This document shows positions 36,784 through 45,699 of a DNA stretch of 64,000 nt, piece by piece. A program made the translations under genes and the position numbers. The stretch spans positions 1 through 64,000 of the forward strand of contig JAJEDY010000087.1 in assembly GCA_022821275.1 (NCBI GenBank). Direction: 5' to 3'. This DNA is from Candidatus Latescibacterota bacterium. GTDB lineage: Bacteria > Latescibacterota > UBA2968. Every line of letters starts with the position of its first letter. Positions within the stretch are counted from its first letter, which is position 1. A model generated the notes under the pieces. That model did no database searches. It had not been told where the DNA came from and saw nothing but the letters and a program-made list of their open reading frames with translations.

Positions 36784-37809
36784 ATGACTAATGCTGCGCG
36801 ACGCGTACTCGTAACAGGTGCTGCGGGATTTATTGGATTTCATCTCTCCAGACGACTGCTCGAAATGGGTCATTCGGTAGTCGGATTGGACAATGTAAAC
36901 GATTATTACAACACCCAACTCAAAGAAGACCGCCTATCTATTCTAAAGCGGGAAAGCGGATTCAAGTTTGTTCGCATGCACCTCGAGGACGAAGAGGGAA
37001 TAGCAAACCTCTTCCGCGCAGAGAACTTTTCTCACGTCATCAACCTCGCGGGCCAGGCGGGTATGCCGTATAGCCTGAAAAATCCCCAGGCCTTCGTCAA
37101 AAGCAATGTCATGGGCTTCCTCAACATCCTGGAAGGATGTCGCCACTACGGCATCGAACACCTGGTCTATGCATCCTCCAGTTCTGTTTATGGCTTGAAC
37201 ACCACCACACCGGCTAACATCCACCAAAATGTCGATCATCCCCTCAGCTTGTACGCTGCGACCAAAAAAGCCGATGAACTAATGGCGCATTCGTATAGCC
37301 ATCTATACGATATTCCCACGACGGGATTGCGCTTTTTCTCCGTCTATGGACCCTGGGGACGGCCGGATGGGGTTGCCTATCTGTGGACCAGAGCCATCCT
37401 GAAAAATCGACCGGTCAAAGTCTATAATCACGGGAAAATGCGTCGGAGTTTTACGTACGTCGGCGACATTGTCGAAGGCGTAGCTCGCGTCTTGTCAAAT
37501 CCCGCAGTGCCAGACCTCGAATGGACGGGACAATGCCCCGACCCAAGATCGAGTTCCAGTCCCTATCGCATTTACAATATCGGCAATCCCAATGTCATAG
37601 AATTAGAGTATTTCCTTTCGCTATTAGAGGACTTGCTGGGCAAAAAAGCGATCCGAAAAGATATGCCCATAAGGCTTGGGGACTTCCCGGATAGTGCAGC
37701 AGATGTATCGGATCTCATGCGAGATGTGGGGTACAATCCCTCAATACCCATAGAAACGGGACTTGCAAATTTTGTCGCGTGGTACAGGGACTATCACAAC
37801 GTGAAGTGA
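36784..37809 (+). CDS. NAD-dependent epimerase, UDP-glucuronate 4-epimerase-like
   Basis: A 341-residue extended SDR. The NAD-binding motif is TGAAGFIGFH and the YxxxK pair is in LYAATKKADE. GRPDGVAYLWTRAIL and GKMRRSFTYVGDIVEGVARV align with the UDP-glucuronate 4-epimerase (CapI-like) branch, which supplies UDP-galacturonate for surface polysaccharide. AAAGGA precedes ATG 36784. It is a single-gene unit between two terminators. Confidence 0.88.
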   Translation: MTNAARRVLVTGAAGFIGFHLSRRLLEMGHSVVGLDNVNDYYNTQLKEDRLSILKRESGFKFVRMHLEDEEGIANLFRAENFSHVINLAGQAGMPYSLKNPQAFVKSNVMGFLNILEGCRHYGIEHLVYASSSSVYGLNTTTPANIHQNVDHPLSLYAATKKADELMAHSYSHLYDIPTTGLRFFSVYGPWGRPDGVAYLWTRAILKNRPVKVYNHGKMRRSFTYVGDIVEGVARVLSNPAVPDLEWTGQCPDPRSSSSPYRIYNIGNPNVIELEYFLSLLEDLLGKKAIRKDMPIRLGDFPDSAADVSDLMRDVGYNPSIPIETGLANFVAWYRDYHNVK

Positions 37810-37833
37810 ATCGGATAACGAAAAATGAAAAAA

Positions 37834-37862
37834 CACGCTCTAATCTGAGCGTGCTTTTTTTT
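37834..37862 (+). terminator. Rho-independent terminator of the epimerase gene
   Basis: Stem CACGCTC (37834-37840) with GAGCGTG (37847-37853), six-base loop TAATCT, followed by eight T. Confidence 0.9.
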
Positions 37863-37985
37863 GGGAGGGTGAAGTATGCCTTTTATTTTTATTTTTTGTT
37901 CTACAAAATAAGCGTATCATGTAATGCCCCGCAATTCAAGACAAAAATGTACCTGTCCATCAAGCCAAAATCCCGAGGTAAGATA

Positions 37986-39077
37986 ATGAACGCTCGTGAC
38001 GAACCACAGAGTAACAGGCATGTCCCTGCGGGTGTAAGCAGGGATGGACACAGAGACCAAATCCTCACATCCCTTGAAGAGACGGCAAGCCATTACAAAG
38101 CGATTTTAGAAACCACCGTTGACGCGATTATCACGATTGACTGTCAGGGAATTGTACAAACATTCAATGCTGCTGCTGAGAAAATATTTGGCTACCGCGC
38201 TGAGGAAGTGATCGGAAACAAGGTCAACATGCTGATGCCCGAACCCTACCGCAGTGAACACGATGGCTATATCGGCAGATATCTCAAAACCGGCGTACCT
38301 AAAATTATCGGAACAGGACGTCAAGTGAACGGCCTGCGTAAAGATGGGACTGAGTTTCCAATGGATCTGGCTGTCAGTGAGGTACCCTTAAAAGACAAGC
38401 GATTATTTGCTGGCATTATCCGCGACGTGACAGAGCGCATACTTTTGGAGGAGCAATTGGTACAATCAACCAAACTCGCAGCCGTGGGTAGATTGATTAG
38501 CGGGATTGCACATGAGGTGAACAACCCCGTGAGCATTATCAAACTCCATATCGCCAGTGTGATGCAAAATATCGAAAGTCAAAAATTGCCAGAGGACCTG
38601 ATCGAGACGCTGAAGGTCATTCAACGCCAGAACAATAAGATCGGGCAGATCATATCGGGGCTACAGGCTTTTTCTCGGCAGGGATCTTTCAGCCCTGACT
38701 GGATCAGTGTCAACCAGACCGTACATACTGCCTTGAGACTGGTTGAAAACACGCTGCAAAATCAGGACATTGTGTATCAGGCCGAATTGGAAGAGAGTTT
38801 GCCCAAAGTGTTTTTGGATCCCATACGCATTGAGCAAGTGTTGTTGAACCTGTTTAACAATGCGATTGAAGCGATGCCCGGTGGCGGTGTTTTGACCGTA
38901 TCAACGACACTGGAGACAGACCAAACAGATGAAGATTGGGTGGTGGTCCGGATAAGAGATACAGGCACAGGCATTGAGGAAGAACATCTCACCCAGCTAT
39001 TTGATCCTTTTTTTACAACCAAAGAAGTGGGTGAAGGAACCGGCCTGGGTCTTTCGGTCAGTTATGGTTTGATCTAG
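37986..39077 (+). CDS. PAS-domain sensor histidine kinase, FixL-like, ended early by amber codon
   Basis: A 363-residue soluble kinase without membrane segments. The PAS domain (about 35-150) closely follows FixL: VNMLMPEPYRSEHDGYIGRY and IIGTGRQVNGLRKDGTEFPM. His92 matches the heme ligand His200 of Bradyrhizobium FixL, Arg98 matches Arg206 and Arg112 the O2-switch Arg220, while His214 is Lys106. The HisKA box is GIAHEVNNP with His176; the N, G1 and G2 boxes are NLFNNAIEAM, DTGTGIEE and GEGTGLGLS. An in-frame TAG at 39075-39077 stops the protein after YGLI; the next 26 codons, up to TAA 39156-39158, read EHGGRIEVSSQRGKG and would complete the ATPase fold. The NtrC-type gene follows five bases beyond. 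Heme binding is inferred. Confidence 0.85.
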   Translation: MNARDEPQSNRHVPAGVSRDGHRDQILTSLEETASHYKAILETTVDAIITIDCQGIVQTFNAAAEKIFGYRAEEVIGNKVNMLMPEPYRSEHDGYIGRYLKTGVPKIIGTGRQVNGLRKDGTEFPMDLAVSEVPLKDKRLFAGIIRDVTERILLEEQLVQSTKLAAVGRLISGIAHEVNNPVSIIKLHIASVMQNIESQKLPEDLIETLKVIQRQNNKIGQIISGLQAFSRQGSFSPDWISVNQTVHTALRLVENTLQNQDIVYQAELEESLPKVFLDPIRIEQVLLNLFNNAIEAMPGGGVLTVSTTLETDQTDEDWVVVRIRDTGTGIEEEHLTQLFDPFFTTKEVGEGTGLGLSVSYGLI

Positions 39078-39163
39078 GAGCACGGAGGCCGGATTGAGGT
39101 AAGCAGTCAAAGAGGTAAAGGTACCGAGTTCCAGATTTATCTTCCCATAACAGAGTAAGAGAT

Positions 39164-40552
39164 ATGCAAAAAGAGAAAATCCTCGTAATAGATGACGAGC
39201 CGGATATGTTGCGCGGTTGCCAGAAGTTTCTGGAGGCAGCGGGATATGCTGTTGTCATAGCAGAATCGGGTGAGGATGGTCTCGAATTGTTCGAGACAGA
39301 AAACCCCGACCTGACCATTGTGGATTTGAAAATGCCCAAAATAGACGGCATGGCTGTGCTTCAAAGCATTATGGCACGCGATCAAGAGGCTATTGTGATC
39401 GTCTTTACCGGGTATGGAACCATTGAAAGTGCAGTGAAAGCGATCAGAGCAGGCGCGTTCGACTTTGTTCAGAAGCCGTTTGAGACAGATGCATTTTTAA
39501 TCGTCATAGAACGGGCATTGAAACTGCGGCGTGTGAAGATGGAGAACAGAGCACTGAAGCAAATGCTGGACACGCGGTTTCGATTCGAAAACATCATCGG
39601 GAATAGTGAAGCGATCACTCAGGTCTTTGATTTGATACGAAAAATCAGTAATACATCTGCCAATATCCTGATCACAGGAGAGAGCGGAACGGGAAAAGAA
39701 CTGGTGGCGCAGTGTATTCATGCAAATAGCAATCGGAGCCATAAGCCGTTTGTACCTCTCAACTGCGGGGGCCTACCAGAGAATCTGGTTGAAAGCGAGC
39801 TATTTGGTCATACGAAGGGGGCATTCACAGATGCGAAACAGAACCGCGTCGGGTTAATCGAACACGCCAGAGGTGGGACATTTTTCCTCGATGAAATCGG
39901 GGAATTGCCCATGCCCCTTCAGGTGAAATTCTTGCGCGTTTTGGAAGATCACAAAATTCGCAGGCTGGGAAGCAATGAGGAGATAGAAATCGACATCCGT
40001 CTCATCTCAGCGACCAATCAGCATATTGAAGCGTTGATTAAAGAAGGCAAGTTCCGAGAAGATTTATTTTATCGAATCAACACATTTGAGATTCACTTGC
40101 CACCTCTCAGGGAACGGCAGGGAGATATTCAACTTCTTGCTCATCACTTTTTGAACTACTTTGCTGAGACCTCTGAAAAAGCGGCTCAAGGTATTTCCAC
40201 TGAGGCGATGGATGTATTGTGCGAATATAATTGGCCGGGCAATGTGCGAGAATTGATGCATGTGATGGAGCGGGCTGTCGCCCTGTCAGATGCAGATACA
40301 ATAAAGCTCGAGGATTTACCTGAAAATTTGGTCACACAGACCGCAGATAACATTGTTTCCGTGCAGACCGATTTGCCTTTTCAGGAAGCCAAAGACGCTG
40401 TGATTGAGAAATTTGAGCAAACTTTTATTGATCGTCTCCTCAAAGCGCACAACGGCAATGTATCCCGTGCAGCCAGACAGAATGGAATGAATCGGCACAG
40501 GCTGCAACGGTTAATCTCCAAATATGCAATAGATGTATCTACTTACAGATAG
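39164..40552 (+). CDS. NtrC-family sigma-54-dependent response regulator
   Basis: A 462-residue activator: receiver with phosphoacceptor Asp54 (TIVDLKMPKIDG), AAA+ domain with Walker A GESGTGKEL, the sigma-54-contacting GAFTDA loop (GAFTGA in most relatives) and Walker B GGTFFLDEIGELP, then a Fis-type HTH at the C terminus (NGNVSRAARQNGMNRHRLQRL). It is paired with the FixL-like kinase directly upstream. A sigma-54 promoter with two dyads lies just downstream, so the nearby radical SAM gene is its most likely target. Confidence 0.95.
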   Translation: MQKEKILVIDDEPDMLRGCQKFLEAAGYAVVIAESGEDGLELFETENPDLTIVDLKMPKIDGMAVLQSIMARDQEAIVIVFTGYGTIESAVKAIRAGAFDFVQKPFETDAFLIVIERALKLRRVKMENRALKQMLDTRFRFENIIGNSEAITQVFDLIRKISNTSANILITGESGTGKELVAQCIHANSNRSHKPFVPLNCGGLPENLVESELFGHTKGAFTDAKQNRVGLIEHARGGTFFLDEIGELPMPLQVKFLRVLEDHKIRRLGSNEEIEIDIRLISATNQHIEALIKEGKFREDLFYRINTFEIHLPPLRERQGDIQLLAHHFLNYFAETSEKAAQGISTEAMDVLCEYNWPGNVRELMHVMERAVALSDADTIKLEDLPENLVTQTADNIVSVQTDLPFQEAKDAVIEKFEQTFIDRLLKAHNGNVSRAARQNGMNRHRLQRLISKYAIDVSTYR

Positions 40553-40682
40553 CGGTCAACTCCTACCCAACCAGCCTTCAATCTTCAGTAGTCATTCCCT
40601 AATTTCACATATCCATTCCCAATCTCCCGTATCCAGCCTCTCGCTTTTTAGCGGTCATGGTTGGTCAACGGACAGCCACAAG

Positions 40683-40722
40683 TGCTACATGAATGTTCCA
40701 AAAGTGTAACATAAATGTTGCA
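40683..40722 (+). promoter_or_regulatory. Two enhancer-like dyads (candidate NtrC-type UAS)
   Basis: Two related 18-bp dyads lie in tandem: TGCTACATGAATGTTCCA (40683-40700) and TGTAACATAAATGTTGCA (40705-40722), consensus TGYWACAT-N2-ATGTTSCA. Their centres are 22 bp apart, two helical turns, and about 143 and 165 bp before the predicted start from the sigma-54 promoter. That is the usual place and phasing for sites of a sigma-54 activator dimer pair. Confidence 0.7.
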
Positions 40723-40781
40723 CGCAATTCCTTTTGCTCTTATAGCACTTAAAACATAAGAATTTTATCTTTTTGTTTTTC

Positions 40782-40814
40782 AAGCACTTGATCGTTTTCA
40801 AGTGCTTTTTTTTT
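40782..40814 (+). terminator. Rho-independent terminator of the two-component operon
   Basis: Stem AAGCACTTGA (40782-40791) with TCAAGTGCTT (40798-40807), six-base loop, and a T run to 40814. It lies between the enhancer-like dyads and the sigma-54 promoter, so it shields the radical SAM gene from readthrough. Confidence 0.9.
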
Positions 40815-40829
40815 GCGTTAGATAATTTA

Positions 40830-40845
40830 TGGCACGCATCTTGCT
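40830..40845 (+). promoter_or_regulatory. Sigma-54 (RpoN) promoter
   Basis: TGGCACGCATCTTGCT matches the -24/-12 consensus TGGCACG-N4-TTGCW at every position. GG is at 40831-40832 and GC at 40843-40844, spaced correctly. Transcription should start near 40856, about 42 bases before the radical SAM ATG. Confidence 0.9.
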
Positions 40846-40897
40846 CTATAAAACGTGCAGAGACAATAACAACAATCAGATTTTACTGAGGTGACTG

Positions 40898-42265
40898 ATG
40901 ACTGCTCAAACACAAATACAAAAACGCGATCATGTGGCCTATCTCGCCTTGCTCTATACCATCGCCGAAGATGGAGCACACCTGTTGTTCAATGGTTTTA
41001 AGGCATCTTTTCTTGCTTTCTCAAGCGACGAGATCGAAGAGGTGCAACATCTCTTGACCGATGGATTTGATGAAGCAACAGAGCAAAAAACAGAAATATG
41101 TGGAGCCTTGATAGATCAAGGTTTTCTCATTGAAGCAGATACAGATGAAATAGAACTCATCAAAATGGGACATTATTCGGCGCGTTATAGAACAGATATT
41201 CTCCCATTGACCATTTTGCCAACGCTAAAATGCAATTTCCGATGCGTTTATTGCTACGAATCATTTCCCAATGCGACGATGGATGATGAAGCTGAGGATC
41301 GTCTGATAAAATATGTTGCCAATCGCATTCATCGCGTTAAATCGATCCCGATTAGCTGGTTTGGCGGCGAACCCCTCACCCAATTTGATCGCATGTATCG
41401 CGTGACGCGGCGGATTCAAAATCTGATCAAGGAATCAGGTAGGGATATCAAACAAACGACCAGTTTTACCTCCAATTGTTATTTGTTAACGCCAGAAAAA
41501 TACGACAAGCTCAAAGAGATGAATGTTACCAGTTTTCAAGTCACAATAGATGGTACAGAAGAATCCCATGATCAGTTGCGTGTTTTGGCTAATGGAGGAC
41601 CAACCTACGAGAGAATTGTCTCAAATCTTATTGCGTTTTCCGAATCTGATTTGGCCCCTCACGTTAGAATCACGATGAGGATGAACTGCAATAAAACAAT
41701 GATAGAAAGCGTCACCAAATTTTTAAATGAATTTCCAGAAAGTCTGAAAAAGATCACAAATGTTTATTTTCGGGATATTTGGCTCGTAGAGGACCGGGGC
41801 GTGTGGAAAGAAAAAGGAATGGGTAAAGATCCAAAACTTACAGCAGAAGCTACGACAGAGTTACATCGTCGGGCAAGTGTGGAACGAGATATCTCAAGTG
41901 GCGATTTGACCCTGTTAAACCGGAGTATGCCCTGTGTTGCTGCTGACAACAAAAATCTGATTATAGGGCCAGATGCAGAGATTTACAAGTGTACGCTGGA
42001 ATTGGACCCTGGAGATCATGTGGGCAGATTAAATGAGGACGGAGAACCTGAATTTGATACCAACAAATACATGAGATGGGCCGGACATGATATTTTTAAG
42101 GACAAGGAATGTCTGGATTGTAAGAATTTGCCTACCTGTATGGGAGGATGTTTTAGATACCGACCTCAGTCTAAAGTATGCACTATGGATACTGATATAG
42201 CAGGCGCAATGAAAAACAAATACAATGCATACATAAAAAATGCTGATTGTAACGTTTTGCAGTGA
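40898..42265 (+). CDS. Radical SAM/SPASM-domain protein
   Basis: A 455-residue enzyme. A roughly 90-residue N-terminal domain (LLFNGFKASFLAFSSDEI) resembles the leading domain of peptide-modifying radical SAM enzymes. The [4Fe-4S]-SAM site is Cys112-x3-Cys116-x2-Cys119 (CNFRCVYCY), followed by SWFGGEPL. A C-terminal SPASM region binds auxiliary clusters: PCVAADNKNLIIGPDAEIYKC, then CLDCKNLPTCMGGC and a final VC. This layout fits RiPP maturases and anSME-like enzymes; no precursor peptide is evident nearby. GAGGTGA precedes ATG 40898. Expression should depend on RpoN and the NtrC-type regulator. It could mature the sulfatase at 21640, but that is a guess. Confidence 0.9.
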   Translation: MTAQTQIQKRDHVAYLALLYTIAEDGAHLLFNGFKASFLAFSSDEIEEVQHLLTDGFDEATEQKTEICGALIDQGFLIEADTDEIELIKMGHYSARYRTDILPLTILPTLKCNFRCVYCYESFPNATMDDEAEDRLIKYVANRIHRVKSIPISWFGGEPLTQFDRMYRVTRRIQNLIKESGRDIKQTTSFTSNCYLLTPEKYDKLKEMNVTSFQVTIDGTEESHDQLRVLANGGPTYERIVSNLIAFSESDLAPHVRITMRMNCNKTMIESVTKFLNEFPESLKKITNVYFRDIWLVEDRGVWKEKGMGKDPKLTAEATTELHRRASVERDISSGDLTLLNRSMPCVAADNKNLIIGPDAEIYKCTLELDPGDHVGRLNEDGEPEFDTNKYMRWAGHDIFKDKECLDCKNLPTCMGGCFRYRPQSKVCTMDTDIAGAMKNKYNAYIKNADCNVLQ

Positions 42266-42410
42266 TAAAATAACATTCTGTCTTTTAACGATTTATATTT
42301 TTTTCCATCAATTTAACATGGGATATGAGCCCAATATATATGCGCTTTGACATTATAGTCAGAAAAAATGAAATGGTTGTTGCATAATTAAAGGCTCTAA
42401 AGGGAAGATC

Positions 42411-44801
42411 ATGTTCAAAAATTACTTTGTCGTTGCGATTCGTTATTTGATGCGGCACAAACTCTACACCTTTATCAATCTGTTTGGCCTTGGGCTGGGG
42501 CTTGCCTGTTGTCTCATGATGGCTTTGTTTGTCAAACACGAATGGGCTTATGACCGGTTTCACGAAAACGAAGGAGAATTATTTCGCGTGGTGAAGCAAC
42601 GGTTTCTCCCAAATGGCGAAGCAGACGCCTTCGACTTATTTGATACGTTGTATCCGCCCTGGGTTGTCAATGAGTTGCAAGACGAAATTCCGGGTGTAAT
42701 ACACACCAGTCGGTTTATGAAAGCTACGGGAAGGATTAATGTTAAAGAAAAAACATTTTGGAGACAGGTCGGATTTGTGAGCACTGATTTCTTCAAGATG
42801 TTCACCTTCCGATTTCTGGTGGGTGATCCAACAACAGCTCTCGCACGTCCCGATGGCGTAGTGCTGACCGAAAGCCTTGCGCGACAGATTTTCGGTGATG
42901 TCAACGAGAATTACAGCCATGTTCTGGGACAATCCCTGACACTCCAGAAAAAGCCTTTTGTGGTGACAGGTGTTATGGCGGATGTGCCCAAAACATCGAG
43001 TCTTCAGTTTCAAGCATTGGTCTTGGCTGAAGGCACTGAAAGCGTTGCTGGTTTTAGCGGTTTAGCGACATCTGGAGAGGATAGATATGGATCTCTCTAC
43101 ATGCAAATAGGCAAAGGACAATTGCCCGGCATGCTTGAAAAGCTCAATCATTGGGACGGAAAAAGCAGATTGCGAGATGATGACTTTCGACTCCTATTGC
43201 AGCCCTTGAAAGATGTGTACTGGAATGATGAGCTTCCCAATAAATACGAATCCAAAGGTAGCCTGACAGGGGTTTATATCATCTGGGGAATTGCCTGGAT
43301 TGTATTGCTGATTGCGTGTAGCAACTTTGTTACACTCTCTGTAGCCGGGGCATCGGGAAGAATCATAGAAGTGGGGTTGCGGAAAGTATTGGGTGCTAAT
43401 CAAGGCCAGATTATGCGCCAGTTCTGGAGCGAAGCTCTCTTGTTGAGTTTTATGGGGTTATTGTTGGGCATTGCACTTGCCGAAGTGTTTTTGCCTGTCT
43501 TCAATGGGTTTGTCCAGCGCAACTTACAAATTGTCTATTTTGAGGATGTCGCATTCCTGCTCTTATTATTGGGCACTTTGTTTGTTGTAGGGCTTGTCGC
43601 TGGCAGTTATCCAGCCCTGGTGCTGTCCCGGTTACAGCCGACGGCAGTCTTGCAGAGAGGAGGCAAAATTAAAAGCCAAAATCGTTTAACCCGCATGTTG
43701 ATCGTTTTGCAATATACAGCGTCTATTGTCCTCATCATCGGTACAGGTGTTATCGTCCAGCAGCAAGATTATCTGCAAAACAAAGACCTGGGGTATAACG
43801 AAGAACAAATCCTCATCGTTGACGGGCCTGGAAATTGGGAAATGATTCAACGGTATAAACAGGAAATTTTACGGAATTCCCGTATCGCAGGTGTCACCAT
43901 AAGTGATCGCACTTTTACCAATGGCTGGTCTTCAAGGGGTTGCCATTTGCCAAATGGCTCGACATTTATGGTACGCATTATTGGGGTGGATGTCGATTAC
44001 CTCTCCACATTAGAAATCTTTCTGCTCGAAGGCCGCAATTTTTCCGAAGACCGTCCTCAAGACCGCAATCAAGCCATTCTCATCAACGAAGTATTGGCAA
44101 AGCGGTTAGAGACACATGGTATCTCGGTGGGGCAAATACTAAACATTGAGGGCGCGAACCTGACAGATCCCGTGATCATCGGTGTGATGCGTGATTTCCA
44201 CACTGATTCTCTGTACGAACCCATTCAACCTGCGGTCTTGCAGATGCGCCAATTCAATAGTTCGCCAGCGTTTTTGGTTCGCATCTATACCGATAAAATA
44301 CCCGAAACCATAGCTATGCTGAAAGAAACCTGGGAAGCCGTTGTGCCTGATGTGCGTTTTCGATTTTCATTTCTCGATAAAAATCTGCACCAACAATATC
44401 ACAAAGAAGAAAGATGGCGTGAGATAGTTAGCTATTCAGCTTTGTTTTCTATCATCATATCGTGTTTGGGCTTGTTCGGGTTGGCGTCACTGGCGGTTGC
44501 TCGGCGAACGAAGGAGATCGGCATTCGCAAAGTGTTGGGTGCTTCAGAGGGGACTTTGGTCTGGTTGCTATCCAAAGAATTTGCCAAATTGCTTTTGGTC
44601 GCCAATGTAATTGCCTGGCCTGTGGCCTACTGGTTCATGGACGAGTGGTTGACCACCACTTTTGTCTATCACATAGATCTGGGCCTGGGCGTTTTTATTT
44701 TTGTTAGTTTCTTAACATTTTTCTTTGCACAGGTGACAATTTTGGGACACATATTCAAAGTGATTCGCCGCAATCCTGTGGATGCACTCAGGTATGAGTG
44801 A
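42411..44801 (+). CDS. FtsX/MacB-type ABC transporter permease
   Basis: A 796-residue permease of the duplicated FtsX type common in the FCB group. It begins MFKNYFVVAIRYLMRHKLYT with a first helix, then a periplasmic MacB-like core domain, a three-helix FtsX block (residues about 290-420, with VGLRKVLGANQGQIMRQFW), a second periplasmic domain and a second FtsX block with IGIRKVLGASEGTLVWLL. No ATPase gene is adjacent. It lies 145 bases after the radical SAM gene without a terminator, so it may belong to the same transcript and export or sense a product. AGGGAAG precedes the start. Confidence 0.88.
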   Translation: MFKNYFVVAIRYLMRHKLYTFINLFGLGLGLACCLMMALFVKHEWAYDRFHENEGELFRVVKQRFLPNGEADAFDLFDTLYPPWVVNELQDEIPGVIHTSRFMKATGRINVKEKTFWRQVGFVSTDFFKMFTFRFLVGDPTTALARPDGVVLTESLARQIFGDVNENYSHVLGQSLTLQKKPFVVTGVMADVPKTSSLQFQALVLAEGTESVAGFSGLATSGEDRYGSLYMQIGKGQLPGMLEKLNHWDGKSRLRDDDFRLLLQPLKDVYWNDELPNKYESKGSLTGVYIIWGIAWIVLLIACSNFVTLSVAGASGRIIEVGLRKVLGANQGQIMRQFWSEALLLSFMGLLLGIALAEVFLPVFNGFVQRNLQIVYFEDVAFLLLLLGTLFVVGLVAGSYPALVLSRLQPTAVLQRGGKIKSQNRLTRMLIVLQYTASIVLIIGTGVIVQQQDYLQNKDLGYNEEQILIVDGPGNWEMIQRYKQEILRNSRIAGVTISDRTFTNGWSSRGCHLPNGSTFMVRIIGVDVDYLSTLEIFLLEGRNFSEDRPQDRNQAILINEVLAKRLETHGISVGQILNIEGANLTDPVIIGVMRDFHTDSLYEPIQPAVLQMRQFNSSPAFLVRIYTDKIPETIAMLKETWEAVVPDVRFRFSFLDKNLHQQYHKEERWREIVSYSALFSIIISCLGLFGLASLAVARRTKEIGIRKVLGASEGTLVWLLSKEFAKLLLVANVIAWPVAYWFMDEWLTTTFVYHIDLGLGVFIFVSFLTFFFAQVTILGHIFKVIRRNPVDALRYE

Positions 44802-44843
44802 TTGGCGGTTAAAGTGTACACCACTTCAGATTAGGAGACGAAA

Positions 44844-45551
44844 ATGAAAATTTGCATGGTTACTTTTCAATATCCTCCCTTGGTGAATGGTGGCGTTGCA
44901 AGTGCGGTTCATCGAATTGCACGGAATTTGGCAAAGGCGGGAGAAGTCGTTCATGTTGTTTCACCTGGTTCCTTAAGTGTAGATACACCCATCAGTGCCG
45001 TTGAGGAGGAAGATGTAGTTATCCATAGAACATTTCCGAGTTTGGGCAATCATTTTGCTGATCCAGCACAAGTGAGAATTGTGGGCGAATATATCGTTGA
45101 TTTGCATAATCAAGTTGGTTTTGACCTTTTGCATGGGGTTTTTTTGATTCCCGCCGGGTTTCTGGCAACCATTGTATCAAAACAGATCAACCGACCTGCC
45201 GTGGTCAGTATTCGCGGTAGTGATATAGAGTTGATGCGTCATACACCAGCTTTGTTTGGTTCTTTGCGCTGGACGCTTGAAAATGCTGCTTTAACCACGT
45301 CTGTTAATTCTATGCTTTTAGAAAAAGCAACACAAATTGCGAAAATTCCAGAGAAACGCGTTATTCTCAATGCTTTTGATCCATCAATCTTTGACCAAAG
45401 ATCCATTGACGAAATTATAACGGACCTTCAAAAACGCAAGAATGCAACAGGTATGAGGCTAAGAAATGTGATACGCCAGAACCGCGCGAAGTTAAAAGGA
45501 CGAAAATCAAGGGGTGCCGGGTTAAAGGGTGTAACGCCTCAGTGGACTTGA
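44844..45551 (+). pseudogene. Glycosyltransferase family 4 gene, N-terminal half only
   Basis: The first 190 codons match the N-terminal Rossmann domain of GT4 enzymes: MVTFQYPPLVNGGVASAVHRI, VVSIRGSDIELM and KRVILNAFDPSIF. The C-terminal nucleotide-sugar domain is missing. The last 40 codons are basic, unlike the family, and run into an IS3-end-like sequence at 45543. A deletion, possibly linked to that element, is the simplest explanation. It would not be active as a transferase on its own. Confidence 0.72.
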
Positions 45552-45567
45552 CCCGTTTTAGTGGACA
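45543..45567. mobile_element. Possible IS3-family terminal repeat remnant
   Basis: The sequence TGGACTTGACCC...TAGTGGACA resembles the terminal inverted repeat of some IS3-family elements. No transposase frame or second end is seen, so only a remnant could be present. It lies at the truncated 3' end of the glycosyltransferase gene. Confidence 0.35.
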
Positions 45568-45699
45568 GATGTCTATCTGACAGGTGGGTGGGGCGACAAA
45601 CTCACACCCGCTATGTCTAAAACTGCAATGATAGAGATACAACACTGGTGATACGTAAAAATAGGGAACAAGCGGATCCCTGAACTCAAGGGAGGAGAT

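Noticed and set aside
40718-40739. A second sigma-54 promoter (TTGCACG...TTGCT)
   Set aside because: The two boxes are five bases too far apart and the first lacks the GG.
42338-42385. A 15-codon frame (MRFDIIVRKNEMVVA) as a precursor peptide for the radical SAM enzyme
   Set aside because: There is no Shine-Dalgarno and no core-like residues; it is not better than chance.
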